Source: Seonamhaeicola sp. ML3
Lineage (GTDB): Bacteria > Bacteroidota > Bacteroidia > Flavobacteriales > Flavobacteriaceae
Assembly (NCBI RefSeq): GCF_023273855.1
Contig: NZ_CP096884.1
Coordinates: 1,054,001-1,118,000 of the forward strand
DNA: 64,000 bases
Reading direction: 5' to 3'
The notes beneath the pieces were generated by a model, which did no database searches, was not told the DNA's origin, and saw only the letters and a program-made list of their open reading frames with translations. Below, one piece after another: positions 26,322 to 38,174 of this stretch; positions within the stretch are counted from its first letter, which is position 1, and every line of letters starts with the position of its first letter. Made by a program: the position numbers and the translations under genes.

Positions 26322-27339
26322 GAAATTCAAAGCCATAATCTAAGGGAAGTAAATCTCCAAAACGTCTGCTTCCCATATGTCCTGAAAATATTATGTTTTC
26401 AACCTCTGAGTAATTTCCATAGATATCCAATAGGAAGTAAGGAGCCAATATTTGAATACTAGAAGCCTGTTTATATTTGAACACAACAGTAACAGGTTTT
26501 TCTTTCTCCGGACTCATTTTTTTTATGGCAGTATCATTAAAAAATTTTGAATTAAAAATAGTATCTGGATTTAACTCAATGCTCTTTTGATATAACCTAA
26601 AGTTCTCTTTTTTTAACCTACCTGCATATAAGGCACGCATGAAATGAAGTATTGAACCCTCAAAAGCCTTTTTTCTGCTTTTACGGGCTTTCTTTCCATC
26701 AAAATTTGAAATGTTCTGGTAAAAAGGATTGCCTCTAAATCCTATAGATTTCACTTCAAAACCGTTTCTTTTAGGATTAACATTAGTAAACTCGGCCCAA
26801 AAAGTATTGAGTTCGTAAGTGATTTTATATTGGAGTGCTCTGTTTTCTATCTGCAACGGTGCAGAGGCGTGTGCGACTAGCTTACGTTCCTTCTTTAAGT
26901 ATCTAATTATTAATGCGTCTTCATTAAGTATCTCACAGGATCTACCAAACTTAGATGTCCCCAGAAATTCTTTTCTGAATACTTTTAGTTTTTCTTCTCT
27001 AGCTAAACCATCATTAGTATTAATGAGGACCTCATCTAACTGCTCATGACTTTCCTCGAGATATATGGTATATGAATTTTGCGTTCTGTAATCTGTAATA
27101 AGTTGTTTTTCGTATCCTAAGAAGGAAATAACCAAAGGAGACTGAATAGCCTCAGAATAATCAATAGAAAAATGTCCCTCTGCGTTTGTTATAGTGCCTT
27201 TAGTTGTATTATCGAAGTATACAACCGCTGTCTCAATAGGTTTTTGGGTCTTGGCATCTAAAACAATTCCTGTAATGGTTTGGGAATATCCCAAAAAACC
27301 CAAAAAATAAATCAAAATGCAAAGGCATTTAATTCTCAT
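26299..27339 (-). CDS. CarboxypepD_reg-like domain protein, secreted
   Basis: 346 residues. A signal peptide (to about GYSQ) is followed by a carboxypeptidase regulatory-like beta domain (GIVLDAKTQKPIETAVVYFDNT, ending YLEES), the same module that opens many TonB-dependent receptors. The rest has no barrel and is unrecognised. Probably periplasmic or at the outer membrane. Last gene of a minus-strand run; its start overlaps the upstream acyltransferase by 11 bases. Confidence 0.8.
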   Translation of the reverse strand: MRIKCLCILIYFLGFLGYSQTITGIVLDAKTQKPIETAVVYFDNTTKGTITNAEGHFSIDYSEAIQSPLVISFLGYEKQLITDYRTQNSYTIYLEESHEQLDEVLINTNDGLAREEKLKVFRKEFLGTSKFGRSCEILNEDALIIRYLKKERKLVAHASAPLQIENRALQYKITYELNTFWAEFTNVNPKRNGFEVKSIGFRGNPFYQNISNFDGKKARKSRKKAFEGSILHFMRALYAGRLKKENFRLYQKSIELNPDTIFNSKFFNDTAIKKMSPEKEKPVTVVFKYKQASSIQILAPYFLLDIYGNYSEVENIIFSGHMGSRRFGDLLPLDYGFEFLNLKKKK

Positions 27340-29155
27340 TGTTTTCCGTTAGTTTTTGTTCTAATTCGGCTTGAAATTCTTCCATGACGGGTCTTACGGT
27401 ACTTTCGGGTAAATCGGCAATTTTAATGTACATAAGCCCATCGACCGAGTTATTGAACAACGGATCTACATTAAAGGCCACCAAACGCGCATTTTGCTTT
27501 ATGTATTTTTTTAGAAGCACTGGAAGTCTTAAGGCCCCGGGTTCTATTTCGTCAATAATTTTGTCGAACTTATTTAAATCAGCTTCGGTTTCATCGAAAA
27601 CAAAGTCCTTATCGGCATCTTTAAGCTTAACTTTAAATTCTTTTTTAGGCCTTACATATTGTGCCAAATAAGGATCGTAATAATGTGATTTCATAAACTC
27701 TATCATCAACGACTTAGAGAATTTAGAAAACTGATTGCTAATACTTACGCCCCCTATTAAATAATTGTGCTCAGGATAACGAAGTGTGGTATGCACAATA
27801 CCTTTCCAAAGTAAAAATAAAGGCATTGGTTTTTGTTGATAGGCTTTAATAATGAACGCTCTGCCCATTTCTATAGACTCGCTCATCATTTTATACAATT
27901 CTGGTTCGAACCTAAATAAATCCTGTAAATAAAAGCCATCTATACCATATCGTGCAAATATTTTAGAACCGAGCCCCATACGGTAAGCTCCAGCTATGAG
28001 CTTCTTGTCATTATCCCACAAAAACATGTGGTGGTAATAGGTATCAAAAGCATCTAGATCTATAGCTTCATTGGTTCCTTCGCCAACTTCCCTAAAAGTG
28101 ATTTCTCGCAACCTTCCAATTTCCCTAAGAATATTAGGAATCTTATCGGCAGGCGCCAAATACACTTCGTAATTTTTACTTTCCAGAAGCCTATAATCTT
28201 CCTGTTTAAGAGTCTTGACTTCGGACTCCATAACACTCGTTTCTATAGGCGTAACAATACGCTTTGGAGGTTTAATGGTTTTTAAAGAGGAAGGTATTTT
28301 ATCTAGTATTTTAGATTTGTCTTCGAAAGAATTAGACAGCATATAAGTCTTCTTTCTTATAAACTCTGAAAACTCTTCAAGAGACTTATACTCCTTTTGG
28401 TCTTTGACCAAAATTGGCCTACCTATCCTAACTTTTATTACTCTTCGTTTTTGTGTCAATAATTCCGAAGGCAGCTTTGCCGTTCTAAACGTATCGCTAA
28501 TTTTCGAAAGTTTATAAAACAGCTTACTGTTCTTGGCGTGAAAGTAAATAGGCACGACAGGTACTTGAGCTTTCATCACTAATTTCATGGCGGCTTCTTC
28601 CCAAGGTCTGTCTACGACCAATTTACCATCGCGATAAGTGGATACTTCACCTGCGGGAAATATACCTAGGGGATGTCCTTCTCGTAAATGTAAAATTGAA
28701 TTCTTGAACCCAGCAATACTAGAGGCTGCATCCTTTCGGTCTTCAAAAGGATTAACCGGCATAATGTAAGGTTTTAGAGGTGCTATTCTGTGTAATAAAA
28801 AATTAGCGATAATTTTAAAGTCGCTTCGTTGCTCCAACATTAACTTTAATAGCAAAATACCATCAATTCCTCCAAGCGGATGGTTAGAAATGGTAATGTA
28901 AGCACCATCTTTTGGTAAACGTTTTAAATCTTCTTCTGGAATTTCAAATTTTATTTGAAAATCGTCTAGAATACCATTCAAAAAATCTAAATCGCTTAAA
29001 TGCTTATTACGTTTATAAATTTTATTTAATGTAGATATCTTAAGAACCTTCATTAAAATCCAACCGATAAAAGTACCCAAAAAGCCATACTTATCTAACT
29101 GAATGGCTTTTGCAACCTCTTTGGCAGATACTAATCCGGAATCTTGTTGTCTCAT
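27329..29155 (-). CDS. bifunctional ornithine-lipid acyltransferase, OlsF type
   Basis: 608 residues, a fusion. The N-terminal half (about 40-300) is a PlsC-like O-acyltransferase with SNHPLGGIDG (His92, Asp98) and FPAGEVSTY. The C-terminal half (about 330-560) is an OlsB-like GNAT N-acyltransferase with REITFREVGEG, the YRMGLG loop and IEMGRAFI. This layout matches OlsF of Serratia and Flavobacterium, which makes ornithine lipids (or other aminoacyl lipids) in one polypeptide. The gene shares an operon with lysC (25-base gap) and the CarboxypepD_reg-like gene (overlap). Confidence 0.85.
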   Translation of the reverse strand: MRQQDSGLVSAKEVAKAIQLDKYGFLGTFIGWILMKVLKISTLNKIYKRNKHLSDLDFLNGILDDFQIKFEIPEEDLKRLPKDGAYITISNHPLGGIDGILLLKLMLEQRSDFKIIANFLLHRIAPLKPYIMPVNPFEDRKDAASSIAGFKNSILHLREGHPLGIFPAGEVSTYRDGKLVVDRPWEEAAMKLVMKAQVPVVPIYFHAKNSKLFYKLSKISDTFRTAKLPSELLTQKRRVIKVRIGRPILVKDQKEYKSLEEFSEFIRKKTYMLSNSFEDKSKILDKIPSSLKTIKPPKRIVTPIETSVMESEVKTLKQEDYRLLESKNYEVYLAPADKIPNILREIGRLREITFREVGEGTNEAIDLDAFDTYYHHMFLWDNDKKLIAGAYRMGLGSKIFARYGIDGFYLQDLFRFEPELYKMMSESIEMGRAFIIKAYQQKPMPLFLLWKGIVHTTLRYPEHNYLIGGVSISNQFSKFSKSLMIEFMKSHYYDPYLAQYVRPKKEFKVKLKDADKDFVFDETEADLNKFDKIIDEIEPGALRLPVLLKKYIKQNARLVAFNVDPLFNNSVDGLMYIKIADLPESTVRPVMEEFQAELEQKLTENNEN

Positions 29156-29180
29156 AATTAGGGTAAATGTAATAAATACT

Positions 29181-30431
29181 TTACTTAGTTACTATTTGTA
29201 CTGTTTGTTCTGTTAATTGTTTAAGTAAAACTTGTTTATCCTTTTCAATATTGTCAATAGCTGATTGCGTATAATGCCGAATCGTGTACAAAGAAACATT
29301 TTCGTAATAAGTCACACTAAATTTAGCACGTAACTGCTGTAATAACTTTTCTAAATTATTATAGATATTATCAATACATACCGAAAAACTAATTGCCGAG
29401 TTTTGAATCATATCTACTTTCATTTTATGAGTATCCAATAAATTAAAAATATCTCTAATATTATCTTCTACGATATATGAAAAATCTAATGACGCTATCG
29501 CTATTAAAACTTGATTTTGCTTTAGCATAAAACAGGGTACCGCCGGTTCTAATGGCAGCCCCTTACCAATTCTAGTCCCCGATTGATCTGGGTTTAAAAA
29601 CGATTTTACATAAAGAGGTATTTCTTTACGCTGCAATGGCTGCAGTGTTTTGGGATGTATAACCGAGGCCCCATAAAAAGCTAACTCTATGGCTTCTTGA
29701 TACGATATTTTCTTTAAAAGCTGGGTGTTTTCAAAATACCTTGGATCTGCGTTTAGCACCCCAGGAACATCTTTCCAAACTGTAACACTTTGTGCATTTA
29801 GACAATACGCTAAAATAGCAGCCGTGTAATCGCTTCCCTCTCTCCCTAACGTAGTTGTAAAATTATTGGAATCGCTTGCTATAAACCCCTGCGTAACATT
29901 TAAAACCGAATTGTCAATTGAAGACACAATAGCTTTACGTGTAGCATCCCAATTAACATTTGCTTTTCTATAATATGAATCTGTCTTAATAAGCGCTCTA
30001 ATATCAACCCAATTATTATGTATGCCTTGGTGATTTAAATACTCGAAAATTATCGTAGTGGATAATAGTTCCCCATAACTGACAATTTGATCGTAAACAA
30101 AATCGTAGTTTGGTGATTTGTTAACCTTAATAAAGGTTCTAATTTCTTCGAATAGGAGTTTTATCTTATTAAAAACCTGATGATTTTCTTTTTCGAATAA
30201 ATCGAACAGAATGTCATTGTGGAATTTGAAAACCTCTTGTATTGAGCTTTGTAGTTCAGATTTATTGTCAAAATAATTAAAAACGACTCGCTCTAATGCA
30301 TTGGTGGTTTTAGCCATGGCAGACACAATAACCACTCCTTTAGTGTAGCCAACTTTTTTTAGTACTAGGGCTAAGTTCCTAACGCCATCGGCATCTTTAA
30401 CCGAGGCGCCGCCAAACTTAAATATCTGCAT
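29181..30431 (-). CDS. lysC: aspartate kinase
   Basis: 416 residues, monofunctional. The FKFGGASVKDADGV opening is the kinase signature, LGREGSDYTAAILA is the aspartate/ATP site, and paired ACT-type regulatory segments fill the last 120 residues (IASLDFSYIVEDN and VSLYTIRHYT). It phosphorylates aspartate as the first step to lysine, threonine and methionine. Overlaps the upstream GNAT gene by 14 bases. Confidence 0.92.
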   Translation of the reverse strand: MQIFKFGGASVKDADGVRNLALVLKKVGYTKGVVIVSAMAKTTNALERVVFNYFDNKSELQSSIQEVFKFHNDILFDLFEKENHQVFNKIKLLFEEIRTFIKVNKSPNYDFVYDQIVSYGELLSTTIIFEYLNHQGIHNNWVDIRALIKTDSYYRKANVNWDATRKAIVSSIDNSVLNVTQGFIASDSNNFTTTLGREGSDYTAAILAYCLNAQSVTVWKDVPGVLNADPRYFENTQLLKKISYQEAIELAFYGASVIHPKTLQPLQRKEIPLYVKSFLNPDQSGTRIGKGLPLEPAVPCFMLKQNQVLIAIASLDFSYIVEDNIRDIFNLLDTHKMKVDMIQNSAISFSVCIDNIYNNLEKLLQQLRAKFSVTYYENVSLYTIRHYTQSAIDNIEKDKQVLLKQLTEQTVQIVTK

Positions 30432-30912
30432 GATTTAATTTGGCTATATAGTTGTCTATACTTTCTTTACTCATTTGCACCACATCCCAATCTCGCATAA
30501 CCTTGGCGCCTTTACTTTCGTAAAACGCTATGGCGGGCTCGTTCCAATCTAATACCTCCCAATTAATACGTTTTACGCCTAATCTATGGCTATGCTTCAC
30601 GATTTCATCTAATAGTGCAGACCCTAGTCCCAATCCTCTAAAACTCTTATTGATTATTAAATCTTCTAAATGAATTGCTTTTCCTTTCCAAGTGGAGTAG
30701 CGGTTGTAACCTAGGGCAATACCTTCTACTTGTCCTTCAATTTCGGCTACATAGCAAAAAAATGCTGGGTTTTTTCCAAAACCATCACGTTCTAAATCTT
30801 TAACAGTAACCTCCACAGCTTCAGGTTCTTTCTCAAATTCGGCCAACTGTTTAATCAATTCTAAAACACGTGGCATATCTGTTATAGTCGCTTTTCTAAT
30901 TTTATAATCCAT
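30418..30912 (-). CDS. GNAT N-acetyltransferase (diamine/thialysine acetyltransferase-like)
   Basis: 164 residues. The start IRKATITDMPRVLELIKQLAEFEK, the loop FRGLGLGSALLDEI and the end NEPAIAFYESKGAKVMRDW resemble spermidine/thialysine N-acetyltransferases. First gene of the minus-strand operon with lysC and the OlsF-like gene; a -7 element lies 18 bases upstream. Confidence 0.88.
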   Translation of the reverse strand: MDYKIRKATITDMPRVLELIKQLAEFEKEPEAVEVTVKDLERDGFGKNPAFFCYVAEIEGQVEGIALGYNRYSTWKGKAIHLEDLIINKSFRGLGLGSALLDEIVKHSHRLGVKRINWEVLDWNEPAIAFYESKGAKVMRDWDVVQMSKESIDNYIAKLNHADI

Positions 30913-30929
30913 GACCTAAATATTCTAAT

Positions 30930-30937
30930 CAAAAATA
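30930..30937 (-). promoter_or_regulatory. -7 promoter element of the GNAT-lysC-olsF operon
   Basis: TATTTTTG on the minus strand fits TAnnTTTG exactly, 18 bases before the GNAT start codon. Confidence 0.5.
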
Positions 30938-31090
30938 ATTTAAAAAATTGTTTTTTAGCTTTTTAAAAATAAGTTTAGTTTAAGTATAAGAAATTAATAA
31001 ATCCTGTAAACAAACCTACTTTCTTTGACGAAAACGTTGTAGTTGCCATAAAATTAACAGATATTTGCGTTAAACTAACACAACATTTTT

Positions 31091-32107
31091 ATGTCCAACA
31101 AAAAGCAAACATTAGGTGAATTTATAATCGAAAATCAAACGTCGTTTAAATATTCGTCTGGTGAATTATCGAGCCTCTTAAATTCCATCCGACTAGCGGC
31201 AAAAGTTGTAAATCATGAAGTAAACAAAGCAGGTCTAGTTGATATTATTGGTGCTGCTGGCGACACAAACATACAAGGTGAGGACCAGCAAAAATTGGAT
31301 GTTTATGCCAATGAAAAATTTATTCAAACACTTACTAAAAGAAACATTGTTTGTGGAATTGCCAGTGAAGAAGAAGATGATTACATAACCATCAACAGCC
31401 AAGATGAAAACCATCAAAATAAATACGTGGTTTTAATAGATCCCTTAGATGGATCTTCTAATATTGATGTGAATGTTTCGGTTGGGACAATCTTTTCTAT
31501 ATACAGAAGAATAACACCTATAGGAACACCTGTGCAATTAGAAGACTTTTTACAAAAAGGTAGTGAGCAAGTTGCAGCAGGTTATGTCGTTTATGGAACG
31601 TCGACCATGTTAGTTTATACAACTGGAGATGGGGTAAATGGATTTACGCTTAACCCTGCAATTGGGTCTTTTTATTTATCGCACCCTAGTATGGAGTTCC
31701 CTGTAGATGGTAATATTTACTCTGTTAACGAGGGTAATTATGTGCATTTCCCACAAGGTGTAAAAAATTATATTAAGTATTGCCAAGAAGAAGTTGACGA
31801 CAGACCTTATACCTCAAGATACATTGGGTCTCTAGTTTCAGATTTCCATAGAAATATGATTAAAGGTGGAATTTATCTTTACCCTCAGAGTTCAAAAAAT
31901 CCTAACGGAAAGCTGCGTTTACTATACGAATGTAATCCAATGGCGTTTTTAGCAGAACAAGCCAATGGTAAAGCCAGTGATGGTTTTACTAGAATTATGG
32001 ATATTGAGCCAACGGAACTTCACCAACGTGTACCTTTTATTTGTGGTAGTAAAAATATGGTAGAAAAAGCTGAGGAGTTTATGCACAAGTCTAGATATAG
32101 CGTTTAG
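31091..32107 (+). CDS. fbp: fructose-1,6-bisphosphatase, class I
   Basis: 338 residues. Metal-binding segments ASEEEDDY and [12 protein letters not shown] are intact, as is the sugar-phosphate site [14 protein letters not shown]. It removes the 1-phosphate from fructose 1,6-bisphosphate in gluconeogenesis. Stands alone on the plus strand with a shared terminator behind it. Confidence 0.97.
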   Translation: MSNKKQTLGEFIIENQTSFKYSSGELSSLLNSIRLAAKVVNHEVNKAGLVDIIGAAGDTNIQGEDQQKLDVYANEKFIQTLTKRNIVCGIASEEEDDYITINSQDENHQNKYVVLIDPLDGSSNIDVNVSVGTIFSIYRRITPIGTPVQLEDFLQKGSEQVAAGYVVYGTSTMLVYTTGDGVNGFTLNPAIGSFYLSHPSMEFPVDGNIYSVNEGNYVHFPQGVKNYIKYCQEEVDDRPYTSRYIGSLVSDFHRNMIKGGIYLYPQSSKNPNGKLRLLYECNPMAFLAEQANGKASDGFTRIMDIEPTELHQRVPFICGSKNMVEKAEEFMHKSRYSV

Positions 32108-32129
32108 ACTATTTAAACACACTACTTAA

Positions 32130-32168
32130 AAATAAAAAAGCGAACTATTAAGGTTCGCTTTTCTTATT
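32130..32168. terminator. bidirectional terminator between fbp and gltD
   Basis: Perfect AAAAGCGAAC (32136-32145) / GTTCGCTTTT (32153-32162) stem with a 7-base loop; A-run on the left and T-run on the right serve both converging genes. Confidence 0.85.
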
Positions 32169-32185
32169 ATATAACTTATTGTTTT

Positions 32186-33649
32186 CTAAAGTGCCACTAA
32201 ATCACCTGCTTCATTTTTAGTAGGAAGGTCAGATTTACCCATTAGGTAAATATCGACTTGGCGTGCTGCCTCTCTACCTTCTGAAATAGCCCAAACAATT
32301 AGTGATTGTCCGCGACGCATATCGCCAGCTGTGAATATATTAGGGATATTGGTTTGATACTTTCCGTATTCTGCTTTGTAGTTAGAACGGGCATCTCTCT
32401 CAATACCTAACTTATCTGCTAATGTACTTTCCGGACCTGTAAATCCAAGAGCCAATAATGCTAAATCGCATGGCCATGTTTTCTCAGTACCTTCAACTTC
32501 GACCAATTTAGGACGCTGACCAGGAACCATTTCCCATTCAACATTTACAGTTTTAAGCGCCACTAATTTACCTTTATCATCTGTAACAAACTCCTTAGTA
32601 TTGATTAACCAGTTTCGTTCTACACCTTCTTGATGAGAAGAAGACGTCTTTAACTGTAATGGCCAATATGGCCAAGGTGTTGTTGGTGAACGATGTCCTG
32701 GTGGCTTTGGCATAATTTCGAAATTGGTAACCGATTTAGCACCCTGACGATTAGAAGTTCCTATACAATCTGAACCTGTATCTCCACCTCCAATAACAAC
32801 AACATCTTTTCCAGTTGCTAAAACTTGGTCTTTAACTTCTTTTCCAAAAACCACTTTGGTTTGTTGCGTTAAGAAATCCATAGCTTGTACTACACCATCG
32901 GCATCAATACCTGGTGTTGGTAAGCTACGTCTTTCTGTAGCACCACCACAAAGCACAATGGCATCGAAAGATTTTAACGCCTCAACATCATAATTTACAC
33001 CAACATTAACGTTGGTTTTAAATGTGATACCTTCTGCTTCTAAAATGGCTACACGACGGTCTATGATTTCCTTTTCCATTTTAAAGTTAGGAATACCATA
33101 ACGTAAAAGCCCACCTATTTCATCATCTCTTTCAAAAACAGTAACGGTGTGTCCCGCTCTATTTAATTGTTGTGCAGTTGCTAATCCTGCAGGTCCAGAA
33201 CCTACCACAGCAACAGATTTTTCTGTTCTAACCTTTGGAGGTTGAGGCTTAATCCAACCCTCTGCAAAAGCACGCTCAACAATGTTCTTTTCTATATTTT
33301 CGATAGATACTGGATCTTCGATAATTCCTAATACACATGATTTTTCACATGGAGCAGGACATAAACGTCCAGTAAACTCAGGGAAATTATTTGTTGAATG
33401 TAAAATCCATGATGCTTTTTGCCACTCCCCTTGGTGTACCATATGGTTAAAATCTGGTATTAGATTCCCCAATGGACAACCACTGTGACAAAACGGAATA
33501 CCACAGTCCATACAACGTGATCCTTGTTTTGTAATTTCTTCCTCAGATAAAGGAACAGTAAACTCTTTATAGTGTTTTACACGGTCTGTTACCGGTTTAT
33601 AAGACTCATCCTGTCTGTCAAATTCTTTAAATCCTGTTACTTTTCCCAT
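32186..33649 (-). CDS. gltD: glutamate synthase, small (beta) subunit
   Basis: 487 residues. The N-terminal Cys clusters (CMDCGIPFCHSGCP and CPAPCEKSC) bind the 4Fe-4S centres; an FAD site (VVGSGPAGLATAQQL) and an NADPH site (VVIGGGDTGSDC) follow. It passes electrons from NADPH to GltB. Begins 4 bases after the gltB stop, so translation is coupled. Confidence 0.97.
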   Translation of the reverse strand: MGKVTGFKEFDRQDESYKPVTDRVKHYKEFTVPLSEEEITKQGSRCMDCGIPFCHSGCPLGNLIPDFNHMVHQGEWQKASWILHSTNNFPEFTGRLCPAPCEKSCVLGIIEDPVSIENIEKNIVERAFAEGWIKPQPPKVRTEKSVAVVGSGPAGLATAQQLNRAGHTVTVFERDDEIGGLLRYGIPNFKMEKEIIDRRVAILEAEGITFKTNVNVGVNYDVEALKSFDAIVLCGGATERRSLPTPGIDADGVVQAMDFLTQQTKVVFGKEVKDQVLATGKDVVVIGGGDTGSDCIGTSNRQGAKSVTNFEIMPKPPGHRSPTTPWPYWPLQLKTSSSHQEGVERNWLINTKEFVTDDKGKLVALKTVNVEWEMVPGQRPKLVEVEGTEKTWPCDLALLALGFTGPESTLADKLGIERDARSNYKAEYGKYQTNIPNIFTAGDMRRGQSLIVWAISEGREAARQVDIYLMGKSDLPTKNEAGDLVAL

Positions 33650-33653
33650 GACC

Positions 33654-36600
33654 TTATGCTATTTCTAATTCTTCAACCATTGGCTCTTCGTTAGCAATTC
33701 TTTCTAACGCTACCTTATATTCTTTTGGCATTACTTTTACAAACTTAGGTAAGTAATTATCCCAGTCGGCTAAAATTTCTTTACCTCTGTTACTGTTTGT
33801 ATAAGCTACATGATTTGTTATCAATTCTTTTAATTCGGCTTCATCGGCATCAGTAATTGGGTCAAAATCAATAGTCTCTTCGTTACATAGACCATTAGTA
33901 AATTGTCCTGATTCATTTAATACAAATGCATAACCACCACTCATACCGGCAGCAAAGTTTCTACCTGTTTTACCAAGAACAACAATTTTTCCACCCGTCA
34001 TATACTCACAACAGTGATCACCAACACCTTCTACTACCGCTGTAGCTCCAGAATTACGAACTGCAAAACGCTCTCCTGCAATACCGTTAATGTAAGCCTC
34101 CCCGTGAACGGCTCCGAATAAACAAACATTACCAACTATAATATTGTTTTCTGCAATGAAATCTGCTGTTACAGGTTTTTTAACAATAAGTTTAGCTCCA
34201 GAAAGTCCTTTTCCGAGGTAATCGTTTGTATTACCCTCTAGAGTAAAGGTTAAACCATGAGCTCCAAAGGCTCCAAAACTCTGACCTGCAGAACCTGTAA
34301 AGTTTATATTTAACGTATCTTCTGGTAAACCTAAATGTCCGTAAATTTTAGAGATTTCATTACTTACAATGGCGCCCACCGTTCTATCTACATTTTTGAT
34401 AGGATACGCTAAGTTCATTTTCTCTTTTCTATAAAGTGCACGATGTGAATCTTTAAGAATCGTGAAATCGATTACTTCTTCTAAGTTATGATCTTGTTTC
34501 TCTGTGTTTCTTATGGTAAGATCATGATACTCGGCTGGTCTGTGTAAAATACTTGATAAATCCAACCCTTTAGCCTTGTAATGCTTGATGGCTTTATTGG
34601 CATTGATTTTTTGAGTCTGACCTACCATTTCCTCAACAGTTCTAAACCCTAACTGCGCCATGATTCCTCTTAATTCTTCAGCTACATAATAGAAGAAATT
34701 AATAACGTGCTCTGGTGTTCCTTTAAAATTTTTACGTAACTCTTTATCTTGAGTAGCAACACCTACGGGACATGTATTTAAGTGACATTTGCGCATCATA
34801 ATACAACCAGAAGCAACTAATGGCGCCGTTGCAAAACCGAATTCCTCAGCACCTAATAGAGCTGCAATGGCAACATCACGACCAGTTTTTAACTGTCCGT
34901 CGCATTCTACAACAATTCTACTTCTTAAGTCATTAAGCACTAAAGTCTGTTGTGCTTCAGATAAACCAAGCTCCCAAGGTAAACCAGCATGCTTTAATGA
35001 TGTTAATGGTGACGCCCCTGTACCGCCATCGAAACCTGATATTAATACAACATCAGCTTTAGCTTTGGCAACACCAGCAGCAATAGTACCCACGCCAACC
35101 TCAGATACTAATTTTACATTAATTCTAGCTTCGCGATTCGCATTCTTTAAATCGTATATTAACTGAGCTAAATCCTCGATAGAGTAAATATCGTGATGCG
35201 GCGGTGGCGAAATCAATCCTACGAAAGGCGTGGAGTTTCTGGCATCTGCAATCCATGGTAATACTTTTTCACCTGGAAGCTGTCCACCTTCACCTGGCTT
35301 AGCACCTTGAGCCATTTTAATTTGAATCTCTTGAGCGTTCGATAAGTAATGTGATGTTACACCAAAACGACCAGAAGCTACCTGTTTAATGGCAGAGTTT
35401 CTACTATCTCCGTTAACGTCTTTTTGGAAACGGCGTCTGTCTTCACCACCTTCACCAGAATTGGATTTTCCTCCAATACGGTTCATGGCAATGGCCAAAT
35501 TTTCATGGGCTTCACGAGAAATAGACCCGTAAGACATCGCACCAGTTTTAAAGCGCTTAACAATTTCTGTCCAAGGTTCTACCTCTTCTAATGGAATTGG
35601 GTCTAATCTATCAAACTCAAACAATCCACGAATGGTCATTAATTTTTCAGACTGCTCGTTTATAGTTTTAGAATAAATATCGTAGCTATTCTGATCACTC
35701 AACCTAACGGCTTGCTGTAATTTAGCAACGGTTGTTGGATTAAACATGTGGCGCTCACCATTACGTCTCCATCTGTAATCCCCACCAATATTTAATCCTA
35801 AGCGATTTTTAATTTGAGTATCTGGATAAGCGTATTTATAACGCTCGTTAATTTCTTTTTCTATCTCGTATAATCCAATACCTTCAATCCTAGAAGCTGT
35901 ATACGGGAAATATTTTTCTACAAACTGTGAATTGAAACCAACAATTTCGAATATTTGAGAACCTCTGTAAGAATGTAATGTTGAAATTCCAATCTTATTC
36001 ATAATTTTCAACAAGCCTTTACCGATGGCTTTATTGAAATTCTCAACGGCTTCTTCTTCGTTTAAATCACTAATAAAGCCTTCCTTAACCTGCATTCTAA
36101 TAATCTCGTTCACCATATAAGGATTAATAGCCGAAGCACCGTATCCAAATAGGGTTGCAAAATGATGTGGCTCACGAGGTTCTGCAGATTCGATAATAAT
36201 ATCGAAATAAGAACGCTTGCGTAAACGGTTTAATTGGTGATTTACATAAGAACAAGCTAATAATGCAGGAATGGGCGCAAAATCTTTATTTACACCTCTA
36301 TCGGAAAGAATAATGATATTTGTTTTTCTATCTAAAGCCTTTTCAACTTGTCTTACAATATCTTCTAAAGCATCTTCCAATCCGTTTAAACCTTGCGCTT
36401 TTGGATAAAGCATTTGGATGGTTTCTGCCTTAAAACTTTCTACTTGAATGGTTCTAATCTTTTCGAGGTCTCCATTAGAGATTACAGGGTTCTGAATACG
36501 TAGCTTTCTACATTGTCTTTCGGTAATACTGAAAATATTACGATCCTTACCAAGATTTAAACTAATATCTGTTACAATTTCTTCACGGATACCATCTAAT

Positions 36601-38174
36601 GGCGGATTGGTTACCTGTGCGAATAATTGTTTAAAGTAATTTGAAATTAACTGAGGTCTATCTGACAGTACTGCCAAAGGTGTATCTATACCCATAGAGC
36701 CCAGGGCTTCCTTGCCTTTTTGAGCCATTGGGGTAATCACCTCCTGAATGTCCTCGATAGTATAATTGAATAAACGCTGACGTGTTTTAATGTCGATAGT
36801 TTCTATAGGACACGTTTCGTTAGTGTAAGGTACATCTCTTAAATGTAATCTCGTTTTGTTTAACCATTCTTTATATGGTCTTTCAGAAACTACTTTACTT
36901 TTTATTTCTTCGTCATCGATAATACGTCCTTCGTTCATATCAACTAAGAACATCTTACCTGGCTCTAATCTACCATGTAATTCTACATCGGCTGGGTCAA
37001 CATCAACCACACCAACTTCAGATGACATGATCAATTTACCACTCTTAGTTAATGTATATCTAGAAGGTCTTAAACCGTTTCTGTCTAATAATGCACCAAT
37101 ATAATCGCCGTCAGTGAACGGAATAGATGCAGGACCATCCCAAGGCTCCATAATACAACAGTTGTATTCATAGAATGCCTTTTTCTCTTCACTCATGGTT
37201 TTGTGTTTTTCCCATGCTTCAGGAATCATCATCATCATGATTTCCGGTAAAGAACGATCGGTATGTGTTAGTAATTCCACTACCATATCCATAGAAGCAG
37301 AATCTGATTTACCTGGAAGTACTATTGGGAATAACTTATCGATTTGCGGACCGAAAACATCACTCTTCATTATCTCTTCGCGCACACGCATTCTACTTAC
37401 GTTTCCACGAAGGGTATTAATCTCACCATTCTGACACATAAAACGGAAAGGCTGAGCCAATTCCCAAGCAGGCATGGTATTGGTAGAAAAACGTTGGTGT
37501 ACCAAAGCCAATCTAGTCACTAAGTCTTTTTGCTGTAAATCTGTGTAATAAGGCCCTATATCTTCTGGCATGATAATACCTTTATATATAAGGGTGGTTG
37601 TAGATAAACTAGGAATGTAAAAATAATCGCTTTGCGAAATCTTAGACAATCTTATTTCATGCTCTGTAATCTTTCTAGCTGCGTACAACTTTGCCTTGAA
37701 TGTAGCCTCGCTAATATCTTCTGTTTTACCAACAAACAACTGCTCTATGGTAGGCTCTGAAGCCTTTGCAATTTGCCCTAGTTGGGAAGAATCTACCGGT
37801 ACATCTCGCCACCCAAGGATTTTTAAGCCCTGCGCTTTAATTTCTTTCTCGAAAGTATCTTTACAAAACTCGTACTGATTGTAAACTTTTGGCAAGAAAA
37901 CCATACCTACAGCATACTCTCTTTGAGCTGGTATTTCAAAATCACAAACACGTTTAAAGTAATCGTGAGGGATATCAATTAACAAACCAGCACCATCTCC
38001 TGTTTTTCCATCGGCACTAACGCCTCCACGGTGCTCTAATTTTACCAAAATCTCTAATGCATCATGGATGATTTGATTTGTCTTTTCTCCTTTAAGATTA
38101 CAAATAAAACCGGCACCACAATTCTCATGTTCAAATTCTGGCGAATACATTCCTTGTTTCTTCAGCATAATCAA
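33654..38174 (-). CDS. gltB: glutamate synthase, large (alpha) subunit
   Basis: 1506 residues. The class II amidotransferase domain starts at NCGAGF, where the Cys becomes the N-terminal nucleophile after removal of the short lead. Met at residue 1, 3 or 9 could each be the start. Then come the central domain, the FMN/synthase domain ([15 protein letters not shown]; 3Fe-4S Cys in [15 protein letters not shown]) and the C-terminal beta-helix (GGYAFVLN). It turns glutamine and 2-oxoglutarate into two glutamates. Divergent from the porin-Amt genes, which argues for shared nitrogen control across the 450-base spacer. Confidence 0.97.
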   Translation of the reverse strand: MIMLKKQGMYSPEFEHENCGAGFICNLKGEKTNQIIHDALEILVKLEHRGGVSADGKTGDGAGLLIDIPHDYFKRVCDFEIPAQREYAVGMVFLPKVYNQYEFCKDTFEKEIKAQGLKILGWRDVPVDSSQLGQIAKASEPTIEQLFVGKTEDISEATFKAKLYAARKITEHEIRLSKISQSDYFYIPSLSTTTLIYKGIIMPEDIGPYYTDLQQKDLVTRLALVHQRFSTNTMPAWELAQPFRFMCQNGEINTLRGNVSRMRVREEIMKSDVFGPQIDKLFPIVLPGKSDSASMDMVVELLTHTDRSLPEIMMMMIPEAWEKHKTMSEEKKAFYEYNCCIMEPWDGPASIPFTDGDYIGALLDRNGLRPSRYTLTKSGKLIMSSEVGVVDVDPADVELHGRLEPGKMFLVDMNEGRIIDDEEIKSKVVSERPYKEWLNKTRLHLRDVPYTNETCPIETIDIKTRQRLFNYTIEDIQEVITPMAQKGKEALGSMGIDTPLAVLSDRPQLISNYFKQLFAQVTNPPLDGIREEIVTDISLNLGKDRNIFSITERQCRKLRIQNPVISNGDLEKIRTIQVESFKAETIQMLYPKAQGLNGLEDALEDIVRQVEKALDRKTNIIILSDRGVNKDFAPIPALLACSYVNHQLNRLRKRSYFDIIIESAEPREPHHFATLFGYGASAINPYMVNEIIRMQVKEGFISDLNEEEAVENFNKAIGKGLLKIMNKIGISTLHSYRGSQIFEIVGFNSQFVEKYFPYTASRIEGIGLYEIEKEINERYKYAYPDTQIKNRLGLNIGGDYRWRRNGERHMFNPTTVAKLQQAVRLSDQNSYDIYSKTINEQSEKLMTIRGLFEFDRLDPIPLEEVEPWTEIVKRFKTGAMSYGSISREAHENLAIAMNRIGGKSNSGEGGEDRRRFQKDVNGDSRNSAIKQVASGRFGVTSHYLSNAQEIQIKMAQGAKPGEGGQLPGEKVLPWIADARNSTPFVGLISPPPHHDIYSIEDLAQLIYDLKNANREARINVKLVSEVGVGTIAAGVAKAKADVVLISGFDGGTGASPLTSLKHAGLPWELGLSEAQQTLVLNDLRSRIVVECDGQLKTGRDVAIAALLGAEEFGFATAPLVASGCIMMRKCHLNTCPVGVATQDKELRKNFKGTPEHVINFFYYVAEELRGIMAQLGFRTVEEMVGQTQKINANKAIKHYKAKGLDLSSILHRPAEYHDLTIRNTEKQDHNLEEVIDFTILKDSHRALYRKEKMNLAYPIKNVDRTVGAIVSNEISKIYGHLGLPEDTLNINFTGSAGQSFGAFGAHGLTFTLEGNTNDYLGKGLSGAKLIVKKPVTADFIAENNIIVGNVCLFGAVHGEAYINGIAGERFAVRNSGATAVVEGVGDHCCEYMTGGKIVVLGKTGRNFAAGMSGGYAFVLNESGQFTNGLCNEETIDFDPITDADEAELKELITNHVAYTNSNRGKEILADWDNYLPKFVKVMPKEYKVALERIANEEPMVEELEIA

